DNA from: Puteibacter caeruleilacunae
GTDB lineage: Bacteria > Bacteroidota > Bacteroidia > Bacteroidales > Prolixibacteraceae
Assembly: GCA_005217565.1 (NCBI GenBank)
Contig: SJCO01000013.1
Location: 1-64,000, forward strand
DNA: 64,000 nucleotides
Direction of reading: 5' to 3'
The notes under the pieces were generated by a model. The model did not search any database and had not been told where the DNA came from. It worked only from the letters and a program-made list of their open reading frames with translations. Position 1 is the stretch's first letter, and every line of letters begins with the position of its first letter. Positions 28,660 to 37,572 of the stretch are shown in pieces. A program made the position numbers and the translations under genes.

Positions 28660-29397
28660 CTAGATTTTTCTGATTTTGATGTTGCGGAACCACACATCAT
28701 CGCTGTGATCCTGCAAACCAATGTGGCCTTTTTTGAAAGCACCATACAAATCGTACTTGGCCCACTTACTGCCAGCCTTGATTTCCTTCCAATCTTTCGA
28801 CTTAAGCTTGTAAGATACTACCATCACACCATTCTGCCAATGCTGAACTTTACGGCCTTTAATTTTGATGCGTACCGAATTCCACTCACCAATAGCCTTG
28901 GCATTTTGCGGATTAGCAGGGATCATATCGTACAGACTACCAGCCTGGCGGTTATGATCTTTTCCTTTTTTCGCATCTGGATGATTTTTGTTGTCAAGGA
29001 TCTGCATCTCAGGACCAGTTCCCCACATCGCCAACTCATCATTTTCATTGATTAAGTAACAAATACCACTGTTACTTCCCTTGGCAATTTTCCACTCAAC
29101 ATAGAACTCGAAGTTCTTGAACTCCTTAACAGTAATGATGTCGCCACCTTTTTTACCATTACGAGACTTTCTACTCAACAAATGAATGGTACCATCGGTG
29201 ATCTCCCAAGCATTTGGAATCTCGTCGCTACCATAAGCTTTCCAGTTGTTGAACGTTTTTCCATCGAAAAGCAATTGCCAACCTTCCGATACTTCTTTTG
29301 GAGTAAGCGTATTAGGCTTACCCTCTCCCTTCGCCCATGTGTTTACACTCATTAACACAGACAAAGTAATCATCATGATTAATTTAATTGGTTTCAT
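28660..29397 (-). CDS. Exported DUF1080 (3-keto-disaccharide hydrolase-like) protein
   Basis: About 245 residues. The signal peptide starts at MKPIKLIMMITLSVLM (ATG 29397; another ATG two codons upstream at 29403). The mature part begins GWQLLFDGKTFNNWKAYG, the hallmark of DUF1080 (PF06439), a concanavalin-like fold, and ends VWFRNIKIRKI. Members act as hydrolases on 3-keto-glycosides or related sugars in the periplasm, and often accompany glycan-utilisation loci. It is the last gene of the minus-strand glycan locus, separated from the preceding gene by about 570 bp. A TATATTTG (-7 box match) at 29435-29428 suggests its own promoter. Substrate unknown. Confidence 0.85.
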   Translation of the reverse strand: MKPIKLIMMITLSVLMSVNTWAKGEGKPNTLTPKEVSEGWQLLFDGKTFNNWKAYGSDEIPNAWEITDGTIHLLSRKSRNGKKGGDIITVKEFKNFEFYVEWKIAKGSNSGICYLINENDELAMWGTGPEMQILDNKNHPDAKKGKDHNRQAGSLYDMIPANPQNAKAIGEWNSVRIKIKGRKVQHWQNGVMVVSYKLKSKDWKEIKAGSKWAKYDLYGAFKKGHIGLQDHSDDVWFRNIKIRKI

Positions 29398-29427
29398 GAA
29401 CATTTATTTAGATGGTTAAATCGAGAT

Positions 29428-29435
29428 CAAATATA
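29428..29435 (-). promoter_or_regulatory. Exact Bacteroidota -7 box upstream of the DUF1080 gene
   Basis: TATATTTG on the minus strand matches TAnnTTTG exactly, 31 bp before the start codon. No well-placed TTTG is seen about 19 bp further upstream, so the promoter may need an activator. Confidence 0.4.
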
Positions 29436-29688
29436 ACCGAATCCAACAAAATGTATGAATCAATCAGCAACGAATTCTAAAATTAATTCTTAAAACCATC
29501 AGTAAATGATTTCTCCCTATACTTATCATCAGGGTATCGCAGACTATTTAGCTTAGTTTAAATCATGGGATCATTGATCATTTGCTGGAATAGTACTATC
29601 TTTGAAATACCTATCCCAAAGTAACAGTCCAAAGCCTTTTCAATCAAAAATCATATATAGAAATACAGTCGGGAATACCTTTCGCTAT

Positions 29689-29775
29689 CGACAGAGTTGC
29701 GTCAAAGTCGCGACAAAACTGCGACAGATACGCCTATATGTCGGCTTTGACGCGGCTTTAATGCGTCTCTGTCGC
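29689..29775. repeat. Interleaved inverted repeats (pseudoknot-like) in a 560-bp gap
   Basis: GCGTCAAAG (29699-29707) is exactly complementary to CTTTGACGC (29745-29753). GCGACAGATACGC (29721-29733) is complementary, with one mismatch, to GCGTCTCTGTCGC (29763-29775). The arms alternate A-B-A'-B', so both helices together would make a pseudoknot. A third partial arm, CGACAGAG, lies at 29690. The block is far more G+C-rich than its surroundings. Apart from this and the -7 box, 29404-29967 shows no gene. Confidence 0.6.
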
Positions 29776-29967
29776 GGCTTTGAGTAGGAAAAGGGGTATG
29801 AAAGAGACTCTTCCTTGATATTATACCTCCCCAATCCTCATGCTTTTTTAGTAGGACGACCTGTCGTTTCACATCGTTTTTCCTACCTTTACGATTACAG
29901 AAATCAATCATCGTTCTTTCAATTGAACACATCTTCGCTTAACAATTCATGCTAAGTTGTGAGGCAA

Positions 29968-31101
29968 TTACTTACTAACAACCTCTACATCATCCAAATA
30001 AACTGATTCCTCAAACTGATATTTGGGATCCAAAGTATATGCAACAATATCATTGCCTTTCTCTTTGTGAACAATCGCATAGACCATCTCATTGGAAATA
30101 CACTGAGGCTCATCCTTACTTACAAGCACCAATTCAAGTTTCTTGACCTCAAGATTCAATTTGAATAGCTGATATTGAAGCGTCACATACCCCTGGTGAG
30201 GCTCCCTTAATCGACGAACAAAGTAATGCTGTTTTGACTGCGTATCATAGTAGTACCGCCATCCTTCAACAGCTTTATTTTTCACAGGCAAACCATACTT
30301 CCCCACCCTGTTCATCTGATTATCAAAAACATAAAGCGAACAGCTGTTTTTCTCATAGAAGTAGATATTATCGCCATCTGTTTCCCAGTTATCCCAACCA
30401 TAGATTCTTGATGTTCTTTGAGTTTGAGTTTCGTCAGTTGATATAACTATCTTCGATTCAACCAATTGGTTTTTCTTCAATCTACGTTTTAAGCTTTTAT
30501 CCAATCCTACATAGACAGGAGGAATCCTATCTATGAATATCTGCACATAGTCATGCTTCTGCATTTTATAGGTACCCCACTCATATTTATAACACTCTCT
30601 CTTAAATCCGGTTAAAGAATCAGGATCTTCACAAAAAACATAATCCACACAATCTTTCTTACGATCATATTTCACTCCCAACACATGGTTAGCAAGTACC
30701 ATATCCAATCCTGTCGTACGCATATTTATCCGTTTTATTTCCCGAACATTAAAAGATTCACCTTCAATATCAACAGTCACATTCCAATTAAGGTCCTTTA
30801 TTAAAAAAGAATGCTTGCCCAACACAACGAAATCTTCAATCGCACTACATTTCATTTGGTCTGTAACTTCATTGGATTCATTCAACAGATACAACATTCG
30901 TCTATCCTCATCCATCCTATCTGTCAATCTCAGAATCTTGTGTTTTCCCACCACAAAAAACTCATTGAATTCTAACCGGTCATGACCATATACGTGATTC
31001 TTGGCCAATATTTGTGCATTGGCACTGCTACAATAAATTAAAAGTACCAGCAAAATAGCCAATACCTTATTTTGTCGTAATAAGATCTTTAATTGATTCA
31101 T
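29968..31101 (-). CDS. Exported protein of unknown function at the end of the Sus-type locus
   Basis: 377 residues. A hydrophobic signal segment (VLAILLVLLIYCSSANAQ) ends at about residue 30. The rest is a soluble, beta-rich sequence with repeating short strands (FFVVGKHKILRL, DFVVLGKHSFLIKDL, DNIYFYEKNSCSLYVFDNQ) that suggests a beta-propeller, perhaps 6-bladed. I recognise no specific family or catalytic motif. It follows the LytTR gene by 91 bp on the same strand, so the two may be co-transcribed. Possible roles include ligand sensing or binding for the LytTR protein; this is speculation. Confidence 0.65.
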   Translation of the reverse strand: MNQLKILLRQNKVLAILLVLLIYCSSANAQILAKNHVYGHDRLEFNEFFVVGKHKILRLTDRMDEDRRMLYLLNESNEVTDQMKCSAIEDFVVLGKHSFLIKDLNWNVTVDIEGESFNVREIKRINMRTTGLDMVLANHVLGVKYDRKKDCVDYVFCEDPDSLTGFKRECYKYEWGTYKMQKHDYVQIFIDRIPPVYVGLDKSLKRRLKKNQLVESKIVISTDETQTQRTSRIYGWDNWETDGDNIYFYEKNSCSLYVFDNQMNRVGKYGLPVKNKAVEGWRYYYDTQSKQHYFVRRLREPHQGYVTLQYQLFKLNLEVKKLELVLVSKDEPQCISNEMVYAIVHKEKGNDIVAYTLDPKYQFEESVYLDDVEVVSK

Positions 31102-31192
31102 TTGTTAGGTTTTGTTGGTTAATTAGCTTATTATACCACAAGGTAACCACTCCATTTCATAAAACCTGAAATAATTAATTAACGTAGTGTTC

Positions 31193-31540
31193 TCATAAAT
31201 TATCGTACATCTCGGCCAGGAATTGCAGGAATTTTTTCTGCTGGCGGTGGGATATTGGCAGGATGGTACCATCACACATTTCAACGCTATGTGCGGTAGA
31301 ATTTACCGACCTGATATTGTAGATATTTACAACTACCGACTTATGAATTCGGTAGAACTCTTTTTGATTGAATCGTTGGGCAATACACCCGATATTTCCA
31401 GAGAGCATCATGTGATTATGATCCTCAAAATAGACCATTGAATAGTTACCACACCCCTTACAATATACAATTTCACGGGGCTTTACAAATTTCATTACTT
31501 CATTGGTCTTTAATAATAGTTTAGTTTGTTCTTGTTTCAT
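31193..31540 (-). CDS. Stand-alone LytTR DNA-binding protein
   Basis: 115 residues consisting essentially of one LytTR domain: KPREIVYCKGCGNYSMVYF, then QRFNQKEFYRIHKSVVVNIYNIRSV and ISHRQQKKFLQFL are typical. There is no receiver domain, so the signal input is not obvious. It lies between the terminator behind the SusCD operon (31567-31598) and the exported-protein gene, on the same strand. It may autoregulate or respond through the adjacent exported protein, by analogy with other two-gene LytTR modules; this is inference. Confidence 0.88.
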   Translation of the reverse strand: MKQEQTKLLLKTNEVMKFVKPREIVYCKGCGNYSMVYFEDHNHMMLSGNIGCIAQRFNQKEFYRIHKSVVVNIYNIRSVNSTAHSVEMCDGTILPISHRQQKKFLQFLAEMYDNL

Positions 31541-31566
31541 TGTTTTTATTGGTTTTGCTTGATAAC

Positions 31567-31598
31567 AAAAAGGGGACTTAGCACGCTAAGCCCCCTTT
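31567..31598 (-). terminator. Terminator behind the SusC/SusD operon
   Basis: GGGG-CTTAGC and GCTAAG-CCCC (31572-31595) pair with one mismatch and a 2-nt spacer at the tip, flanked by A and T runs on both sides. On the minus strand it is followed by TTTTTGTT, 32 bp after the lipoprotein gene's stop. Confidence 0.85.
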
Positions 31599-31629
31599 GG
31601 GTATAAATCATGAAAGCGTAAACGCCTGC

Positions 31630-32493
31630 TTAGTCTTCTTCATCAACAGAAACAAAAGCACCTTCAAACACTTTGTAGTCTGTTTCATCGGCAGTTTTGT
31701 ACTTGAATGCAATATCCAACTCAGTCATACCTTCAGTCTTCTTATATACATTCACTTCATCCAATAATGTTCCTTCATCGATCATCACAATCTCCACAAC
31801 ACTATCGTTTTTAGATGATACTTCAACTGAATTATCGCTATTCACCTGTACGATAAAAGTTTGGGCCTCATTACCAATCAGAGGCAACTCGATATAACAT
31901 GAGTTTACATTCAATGCATTAACATCGATTCCTCCTTGCTGAATAGAATTACCATCTTTCAAAGCATTTAGCGAGTAGCTACCTGAAAAGCTGTTTTTAA
32001 ACTGAAAGTTCAACAACAAAGTGCTTGCATTAGCTTCAGCAACATTATAGTTTGATGTTGACTTAATCTTCAACGGAAGAATATAGTCCTGATACATATC
32101 CAACTTGGTCCAGTCGACAGTATAAGGCACCAATCCATATTCATCGCCAACCTTTACAACACCAGTATAACTACTGAATGAATAGGCAGCATCAGGGAGT
32201 AATGTATAGTAATCTTCCACATCATCATCGAATAAATTCTTATTCAAATCAGCCAGGGTATCAGGAAATTCCTCAATGGTAAAACTCACATCTTCAGCAA
32301 GTACCGATGTTCCACTTATGGAAACACTAACATCCATTGAAATACTGTTTTCGTCAACAAGCTCTACATCTTTCTCAACCAAACCGTTTCGTGCGAATAA
32401 AACCTGCTTTTCAAATAACTCATCAGCGAGTTCATCACAGCTTACTGTAGCAAACAGCATAGCTGTCATTATCATTATATAAAACTTTTTCAT
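31630..32493 (-). CDS. DUF1735-like surface lipoprotein of the Sus-type locus
   Basis: 287 residues. A lipoprotein signal (MKKFYIMIMTAMLFATVSC, Cys 19) is followed by a beta-rich region with FARNGLVEKDVELVDENS and a second half ending in ELDIAFKYKTADETDYKVFEG. Layout and position right after susD fit the BT_3987/DUF1735-type glycan-binding lipoproteins that accompany SusC/SusD. It probably binds the target glycan at the cell surface. It starts 18 bp after susD and is followed by the operon terminator. The exact family is a judgement from layout rather than strong motifs. Confidence 0.7.
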   Translation of the reverse strand: MKKFYIMIMTAMLFATVSCDELADELFEKQVLFARNGLVEKDVELVDENSISMDVSVSISGTSVLAEDVSFTIEEFPDTLADLNKNLFDDDVEDYYTLLPDAAYSFSSYTGVVKVGDEYGLVPYTVDWTKLDMYQDYILPLKIKSTSNYNVAEANASTLLLNFQFKNSFSGSYSLNALKDGNSIQQGGIDVNALNVNSCYIELPLIGNEAQTFIVQVNSDNSVEVSSKNDSVVEIVMIDEGTLLDEVNVYKKTEGMTELDIAFKYKTADETDYKVFEGAFVSVDEED

Positions 32494-32511
32494 TCTTGTA
32501 ATTTTATTCGA

Positions 32512-34473
32512 TTATTCCCAACCTGGATTTTGAACAAGCTTACTATTCATTTTCAAGTCCCCTTCTGGAATAGGCCATAAATACATTCTCTTTTCGAACT
32601 TCTTATCAATCCAAAGCGGTACACGCTTATAGAAATCAGCCTGATCGGCACCACTAACATCAACATCATACTTCATAAAAGGAATATCCTCCTCAACCTC
32701 GGCATCTTTCCATCTTCTTAAATCGAAGTAACGAGCTCCTTCAAGGAATAACTCAACCTGACGCTCTCTCTTCAATTTAGCCAGGAATTGATCTTTGTTT
32801 TGGTAAATACTGTTATCCAAATCAGGCAATCCTGCGCGGTAGCGAATGCGACTGAAAGCAGCTTGCATCTCGTTAATATCGCGCGATACAGTTATAGAAT
32901 TCTGACTATCGAACGATTCGATTTCCCAGCTTTGGGTAAGCATATTCATTGCTTCACAATACCATAGTAGAACATCGGCATAACGGATAGTAGGCTCTAC
33001 TTTGTGCTTAACCTGACCTCCTTCGTTAAATGAATCCATTGGATTTAAGAACTTATTGAAAGTAATACCAGTTAACACATAGTGCTCAATATCGGCATTA
33101 CTCTTACCATCGATATCTCCCTTGTAATAGAAAACCTGCTTGTTTTTCAAATGTTGAAGCGTAGTACTCAGGTTTGCCCAAACACTTCCGGGGAATGCAA
33201 TAGATGCATAAAAACGAGGTTCGCGATAAGCATATTGTAACGACACATTAGAACCTAAATATGGAACATCAGTATTCGATAGCGTAAAGCCCTCCTCTTG
33301 ATAAGGCTGCTCAGCTGTTGGATCACCAATATCCTTACCATCGAACAGGTAATAAGCATCAACCTGCTTTAAAGATACTGCATGACTATTCCATCCGTTT
33401 AACGATTTTGGTGTAGTATGCTTCAATAAATCTGTAATGGTACTACGAGGTCTTAAAAATACCAACTCTCGGTTATTTGATGCCAACACTTCACCATCAA
33501 ACACCTGACGGTACGACTCCAACGGATCAATACCTCCGGCACCATTCGGATAATCAGCCGTAGGTACATTAGCAGCAAGAGGCAATGTAGTTTCAGGATC
33601 ATATTCAACTGTATTCAACTCATACAGTCCAAGCATCATCACTTCTTTCGCTGCAGCAGCAGCCTTTGCCCATTTCTCTTCACTGTACTCCTGATTAATC
33701 AGGTTCACGCCCTCCTTACTCTTGAAATTAAAGTAATCAGTATTACCATTGTACAACGGACTGGCAGCATAAAGCAACACTTTAGCTCGAGTAGCCAAAG
33801 CAGCCCCTTTAGTTGCCTGTCCCAACCAGTTACCATGGCGTTGCTGTGGCAATACCCTTGCCGCCTGACGCAACTCTGTTACGATATAGTCAACACACTC
33901 GTCGTAAGTATTTCGTGGAACTTCCAATTCTTCGTAACTCTTACTGATATTCAATCCTTCATCCGGAAGAATAGGTATTGGTCCGTATTGCTTTAACAAC
34001 AACCAATAATAGTAAGCTCTTAGGAAACGAGCCTGAGCACGATAATCCTCACGGGTATTCTTCGACAACTCCTCACAGTTATCAACGTTCTTCATGAAAA
34101 TAGAAGCCTGACGGATACCTTGAAACAGGCTTCCCCAGCGGTCTTCTTTCAATTGACGTGAAGCAGAGTATTCTCCTGCCTGGTAATATTCAATCAGCTT
34201 ACCACCTTCCCAATCTGAGAACATCGCTTCATCAGTAGCAAACGAAAATGCAGTATTCCCTTTGGTACCCATCTCTTTCTGCTTATCCAGGTAAGAATAA
34301 GCATTCCAAAGCCATTGTTCGGTATAAGTCTTATCTTGAAATGCTTCCTCTTCAGTAAGCATATCCATGAAATAATGGTCTACATCCAGATAGTCGCAGC
34401 TATTCAGAAAAACCATCGCGACAGCTACAATTAGCAGTCGTGTTTTATATTTAAAATTCAATTTTAATAACAT
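32512..34473 (-). CDS. susD: SusD/RagB-family nutrient-binding lipoprotein
   Basis: 653 residues with a lipobox FLNSC (Cys 26). Typical SusD features are DYLDVDHYFMDMLTEEEAFQDKTYTEQ, ARFLRAYYYWLLLKQYGPIPILPDEGL (TPR helix region), AALATRAKVLLYAASPLYNG and RERQVELFLEGARYFDLRRW, ending in PIPEGDLKMNSKLVQNPGW. It is the outer-membrane lid that captures oligosaccharides for the SusC channel. It begins 10 bp after susC and is 18 bp from the next lipoprotein gene. It is longer than the common 500-600, consistent with an expanded ligand-binding region. The generic symbol denotes family only. Confidence 0.95.
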   Translation of the reverse strand: MLLKLNFKYKTRLLIVAVAMVFLNSCDYLDVDHYFMDMLTEEEAFQDKTYTEQWLWNAYSYLDKQKEMGTKGNTAFSFATDEAMFSDWEGGKLIEYYQAGEYSASRQLKEDRWGSLFQGIRQASIFMKNVDNCEELSKNTREDYRAQARFLRAYYYWLLLKQYGPIPILPDEGLNISKSYEELEVPRNTYDECVDYIVTELRQAARVLPQQRHGNWLGQATKGAALATRAKVLLYAASPLYNGNTDYFNFKSKEGVNLINQEYSEEKWAKAAAAAKEVMMLGLYELNTVEYDPETTLPLAANVPTADYPNGAGGIDPLESYRQVFDGEVLASNNRELVFLRPRSTITDLLKHTTPKSLNGWNSHAVSLKQVDAYYLFDGKDIGDPTAEQPYQEEGFTLSNTDVPYLGSNVSLQYAYREPRFYASIAFPGSVWANLSTTLQHLKNKQVFYYKGDIDGKSNADIEHYVLTGITFNKFLNPMDSFNEGGQVKHKVEPTIRYADVLLWYCEAMNMLTQSWEIESFDSQNSITVSRDINEMQAAFSRIRYRAGLPDLDNSIYQNKDQFLAKLKRERQVELFLEGARYFDLRRWKDAEVEEDIPFMKYDVDVSGADQADFYKRVPLWIDKKFEKRMYLWPIPEGDLKMNSKLVQNPGWE

Positions 34474-34483
34474 TGTCAGCCAA

Positions 34484-37400
34484 TTAAAAGGTTACATTAA
34501 TACCAAGATTCACTCTCTTCTGTATTGGATAACGAGCTCCGTTTCCAGATGCTAATTCAGGATCCCACCATTTAAATGGAGAGAATGCGAACAAGTTTGT
34601 AGCAATCACATAAAAACGAGCCTTACTCATCTTGAACTTTTTCAACAACTTACTATCGAAGTTATATCCCAATTCAACATTCTTTAAGCGCAGGTAACGT
34701 GAGTTACGCAACCAAAAGGTAGAGTGACGGTTGTTATTGTTGTTTCCACCATAGCTTAAGCGTGGATATAATGCATTAGGATTTTCAGTAGCTTCAGTAC
34801 CTGAAATTTCTCTTGAAATCCAACGATTATCAGGATTATTAACATACGACATTACATTACCTGTTTCACCTCCAGCGAAAGGATATGCAGCATTACCACC
34901 AAGGAAGAAATCACAGTTACCAGTACCCTGGAAAAGCATACTGAAATCGAACTTCTTATACTGCATACTCAATCCAAATCCATAAACAACTTCTGGAATT
35001 GTAGAGTGACCAATTGGTACAACATCATCGTTGTTAATTTTACCATCACCATTCACATCCTTATATTTGATATCACCAGGAAGTACCTTTCCGAAAGTAT
35101 GCTTAGGACTATTTTCCACATCAGCCTCATCTTCAAACAATCCAAGAGCAATTAATCCCCTTGTCTGTCCCCATTTGTATCCTTCAGTCTGCTGATAATA
35201 CAACGAGTTTGAAGCCTCATCATAATCGATTACCTCATTATTACTGTAAGTAAAGTTTCCACGAAGAGTATAAGAGAAGTTGCGATGCTTTTTAGAATAA
35301 GAGAACGTTCCATCGATACCTTTACTTTCCATAACACCAACGTTTGCCCAAGGCTTTTGACCTCCAAGCAAACCAACCACTTGGTTAATGTAGCTACGTT
35401 TCATAAAGATCTTTTCACGCTTATCTTTAAAGATGTCGGCAGTAACATTGAACGATTCAAACAATTCCATATCGATACCGATATTTTGCTTGGTAGAAAC
35501 CTCCCACGATAGATCCTGAGCACCTACAATATCAGCACGTAGTCCGCCTACCCAGTTACCTCCGGTTTCTCCGAAACCATAACCGGAGTCACCTTTTAGC
35601 GTAGTTATGTAAGGAAAACGACTACTTAAACGGTCGTTACCAACCTGTCCTGCAGAGTATCTTAATTTCAAATTAGAGATAGCTCTCTGGTTAGCCATAA
35701 ACTCTTCTTTAGTCACCAACCATCCAATTGCCATTGCAGGGAAGAAACCAAAGCGAGATTCCTTCTCAAAGTTCTCAGATCCAGTATATCCGAAGTTAAA
35801 TTCGAACATATACTTATCACGGTAAGCGTAAGTAGCACGCCCAGATAAAGCCTGGTTACGTTTAGGAATAGCTTTAAGGACATCACCACCACTATCGTTG
35901 CGACTATATTCCTGCTGATAATAGAATAGAAGTCCACCAATACGGTGAGTTTCATTGAATAATCTATTATAATTTAACGACGCTTCAGTATAAAAACGCT
36001 TATCACCCCATGCTCCTGTTGACTGGCTCAAAGGACTTGAGTCGACTACTTTTCGCAACACCAACTCACCATTCTTATCGCGCTGTTTCTCTGCACGATA
36101 TAGCTCAGGCATAATCAAGCGACTAATAGTATTGTAGTTGTAGGTATCGTATGAAAAACGACCAGTGAATGACAATCCTTCAGTAATAAAATCTAACTTC
36201 TGATCAATCGAAATGTTAGTCTCCAGTTTATTCTCCCACTTAGTAGTATAACCAGTCTTCGTCAAGATAGCAAACGGACTCATCATATCTGCTCCTGAAC
36301 CATAGGCTGGCAACAATCCATTTGAATATTGGAAAGGAACAGTTAATGGAGTCAGGTTTGCAAAAGAATTCCAGATAGCATCACTATTACCGTTACCAGG
36401 CTTATTCTGATCAACAATCCAGGCTCCAATACCTAAGCTCAGCTTTGTAGTCTTGGTTACATTTACATCCACATTAGAGCGGAAATTATAACGGGTATAG
36501 TTCACGTTGGTATCGTAATCATTCAAATCGCCATACTTGTACATTCCCGACTCGTTAAAATAACCTCCTGAGATAAAATATTTCACCAACGAGCTACCAC
36601 CACTAAGGTTCAATGTAGCCTTGTAGCTTGATGTATTATCTTTTAAGAGCTCATCTCTCCAATTGATATCAGGATAAAGATCCTCATCCAAACCATACTT
36701 AATAATTTCGATCTCTGAAGGAGAATAAAAAGGAATCTTACCACGTGTTACATTCGCCTCATTTGCTAAGGTAGCATAATCGGCAGCGTTCAAATAGTCA
36801 GGCATTTTAGAAGGGGTAGCAATTCCACGCTCTGCCTTAAAATTAATATGAATTTTACCTTCTTTACCACGTTTGGTAGTGATAATAACAACACCATTTG
36901 CACCGCGACTACCATAGATTGCTGTTGCCGAAGCATCCTTAAGTACCGAGAAATGCTCAATATCTTCAACGTTGATTTCGTTAAAGTTACGCTCTACACC
37001 ATCTACAAGAATTAATGCTGAAGAGTTCGCACCAAAGGTACTGATACCACGAATCCAGAATTCAGAGGTATTCTCACCAGGCTCACCACTACGCTGAACA
37101 GCAATAATACCAGCCACATTACCAGCCAAAGCATTACTTACCTGTCCACTTGAGATAGTTAGCGTTCCGGGATCAATAGTAGATATCGCACCAACAACCG
37201 ACTCCTTACGCTGGGTACCGTGCCCCACAACTGCAATTTCTTCAAGTTGCTCAGACGACTCTTGTAATTCAACCGTTATTTTGGTCTTACCATTGACCTT
37301 TACCTCTTTGGTTTGATAACCAATAAATGAAATAACCAATACTTCATTCTCACCGGTCTTAATCTTGAATTTACCATCAATATCGGAGATTACTCCTAAA

Positions 37401-37561
37401 CCTGGCTGGTTTTTCACAATAACCGAAGCACCAGGTAATGTTTCTCCATTACTATCAAATATAGTTCCATTAACCGTTATTGTCTTAACTTGAGCCCATA
37501 AACTTTGACAGGCAATGAAAAAGACAAAAATCAGTATTGTTTTATATAGTCCTTTATTCAT
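34484..37561 (-). CDS. susC: SusC/RagA-family TonB-dependent outer-membrane transporter
   Basis: 1025 residues. After the signal peptide (KTILIFVFFIACQSLWAQ) comes a CarboxypepD_reg-like domain (VNGTIFDSNGETLPGASVIVKN, about 29-110) and a TonB plug (KDASATAIYGSRGANGVVIITTKRG, about 200-230). The remainder is a long beta-barrel ending RYPIQKRVNLGINVTF with a terminal Phe. It imports oligosaccharides across the outer membrane with SusD, powered by TonB. It lies 11 bp after the IPT/NHL lipoprotein gene and 10 bp before susD, so it is in the same operon. No FecR/anti-sigma signalling extension is visible. The symbol denotes family only. Confidence 0.95.
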   Translation of the reverse strand: MNKGLYKTILIFVFFIACQSLWAQVKTITVNGTIFDSNGETLPGASVIVKNQPGLGVISDIDGKFKIKTGENEVLVISFIGYQTKEVKVNGKTKITVELQESSEQLEEIAVVGHGTQRKESVVGAISTIDPGTLTISSGQVSNALAGNVAGIIAVQRSGEPGENTSEFWIRGISTFGANSSALILVDGVERNFNEINVEDIEHFSVLKDASATAIYGSRGANGVVIITTKRGKEGKIHINFKAERGIATPSKMPDYLNAADYATLANEANVTRGKIPFYSPSEIEIIKYGLDEDLYPDINWRDELLKDNTSSYKATLNLSGGSSLVKYFISGGYFNESGMYKYGDLNDYDTNVNYTRYNFRSNVDVNVTKTTKLSLGIGAWIVDQNKPGNGNSDAIWNSFANLTPLTVPFQYSNGLLPAYGSGADMMSPFAILTKTGYTTKWENKLETNISIDQKLDFITEGLSFTGRFSYDTYNYNTISRLIMPELYRAEKQRDKNGELVLRKVVDSSPLSQSTGAWGDKRFYTEASLNYNRLFNETHRIGGLLFYYQQEYSRNDSGGDVLKAIPKRNQALSGRATYAYRDKYMFEFNFGYTGSENFEKESRFGFFPAMAIGWLVTKEEFMANQRAISNLKLRYSAGQVGNDRLSSRFPYITTLKGDSGYGFGETGGNWVGGLRADIVGAQDLSWEVSTKQNIGIDMELFESFNVTADIFKDKREKIFMKRSYINQVVGLLGGQKPWANVGVMESKGIDGTFSYSKKHRNFSYTLRGNFTYSNNEVIDYDEASNSLYYQQTEGYKWGQTRGLIALGLFEDEADVENSPKHTFGKVLPGDIKYKDVNGDGKINNDDVVPIGHSTIPEVVYGFGLSMQYKKFDFSMLFQGTGNCDFFLGGNAAYPFAGGETGNVMSYVNNPDNRWISREISGTEATENPNALYPRLSYGGNNNNNRHSTFWLRNSRYLRLKNVELGYNFDSKLLKKFKMSKARFYVIATNLFAFSPFKWWDPELASGNGARYPIQKRVNLGINVTF

Positions 37562-37572
37562 TTTTCAATTCT

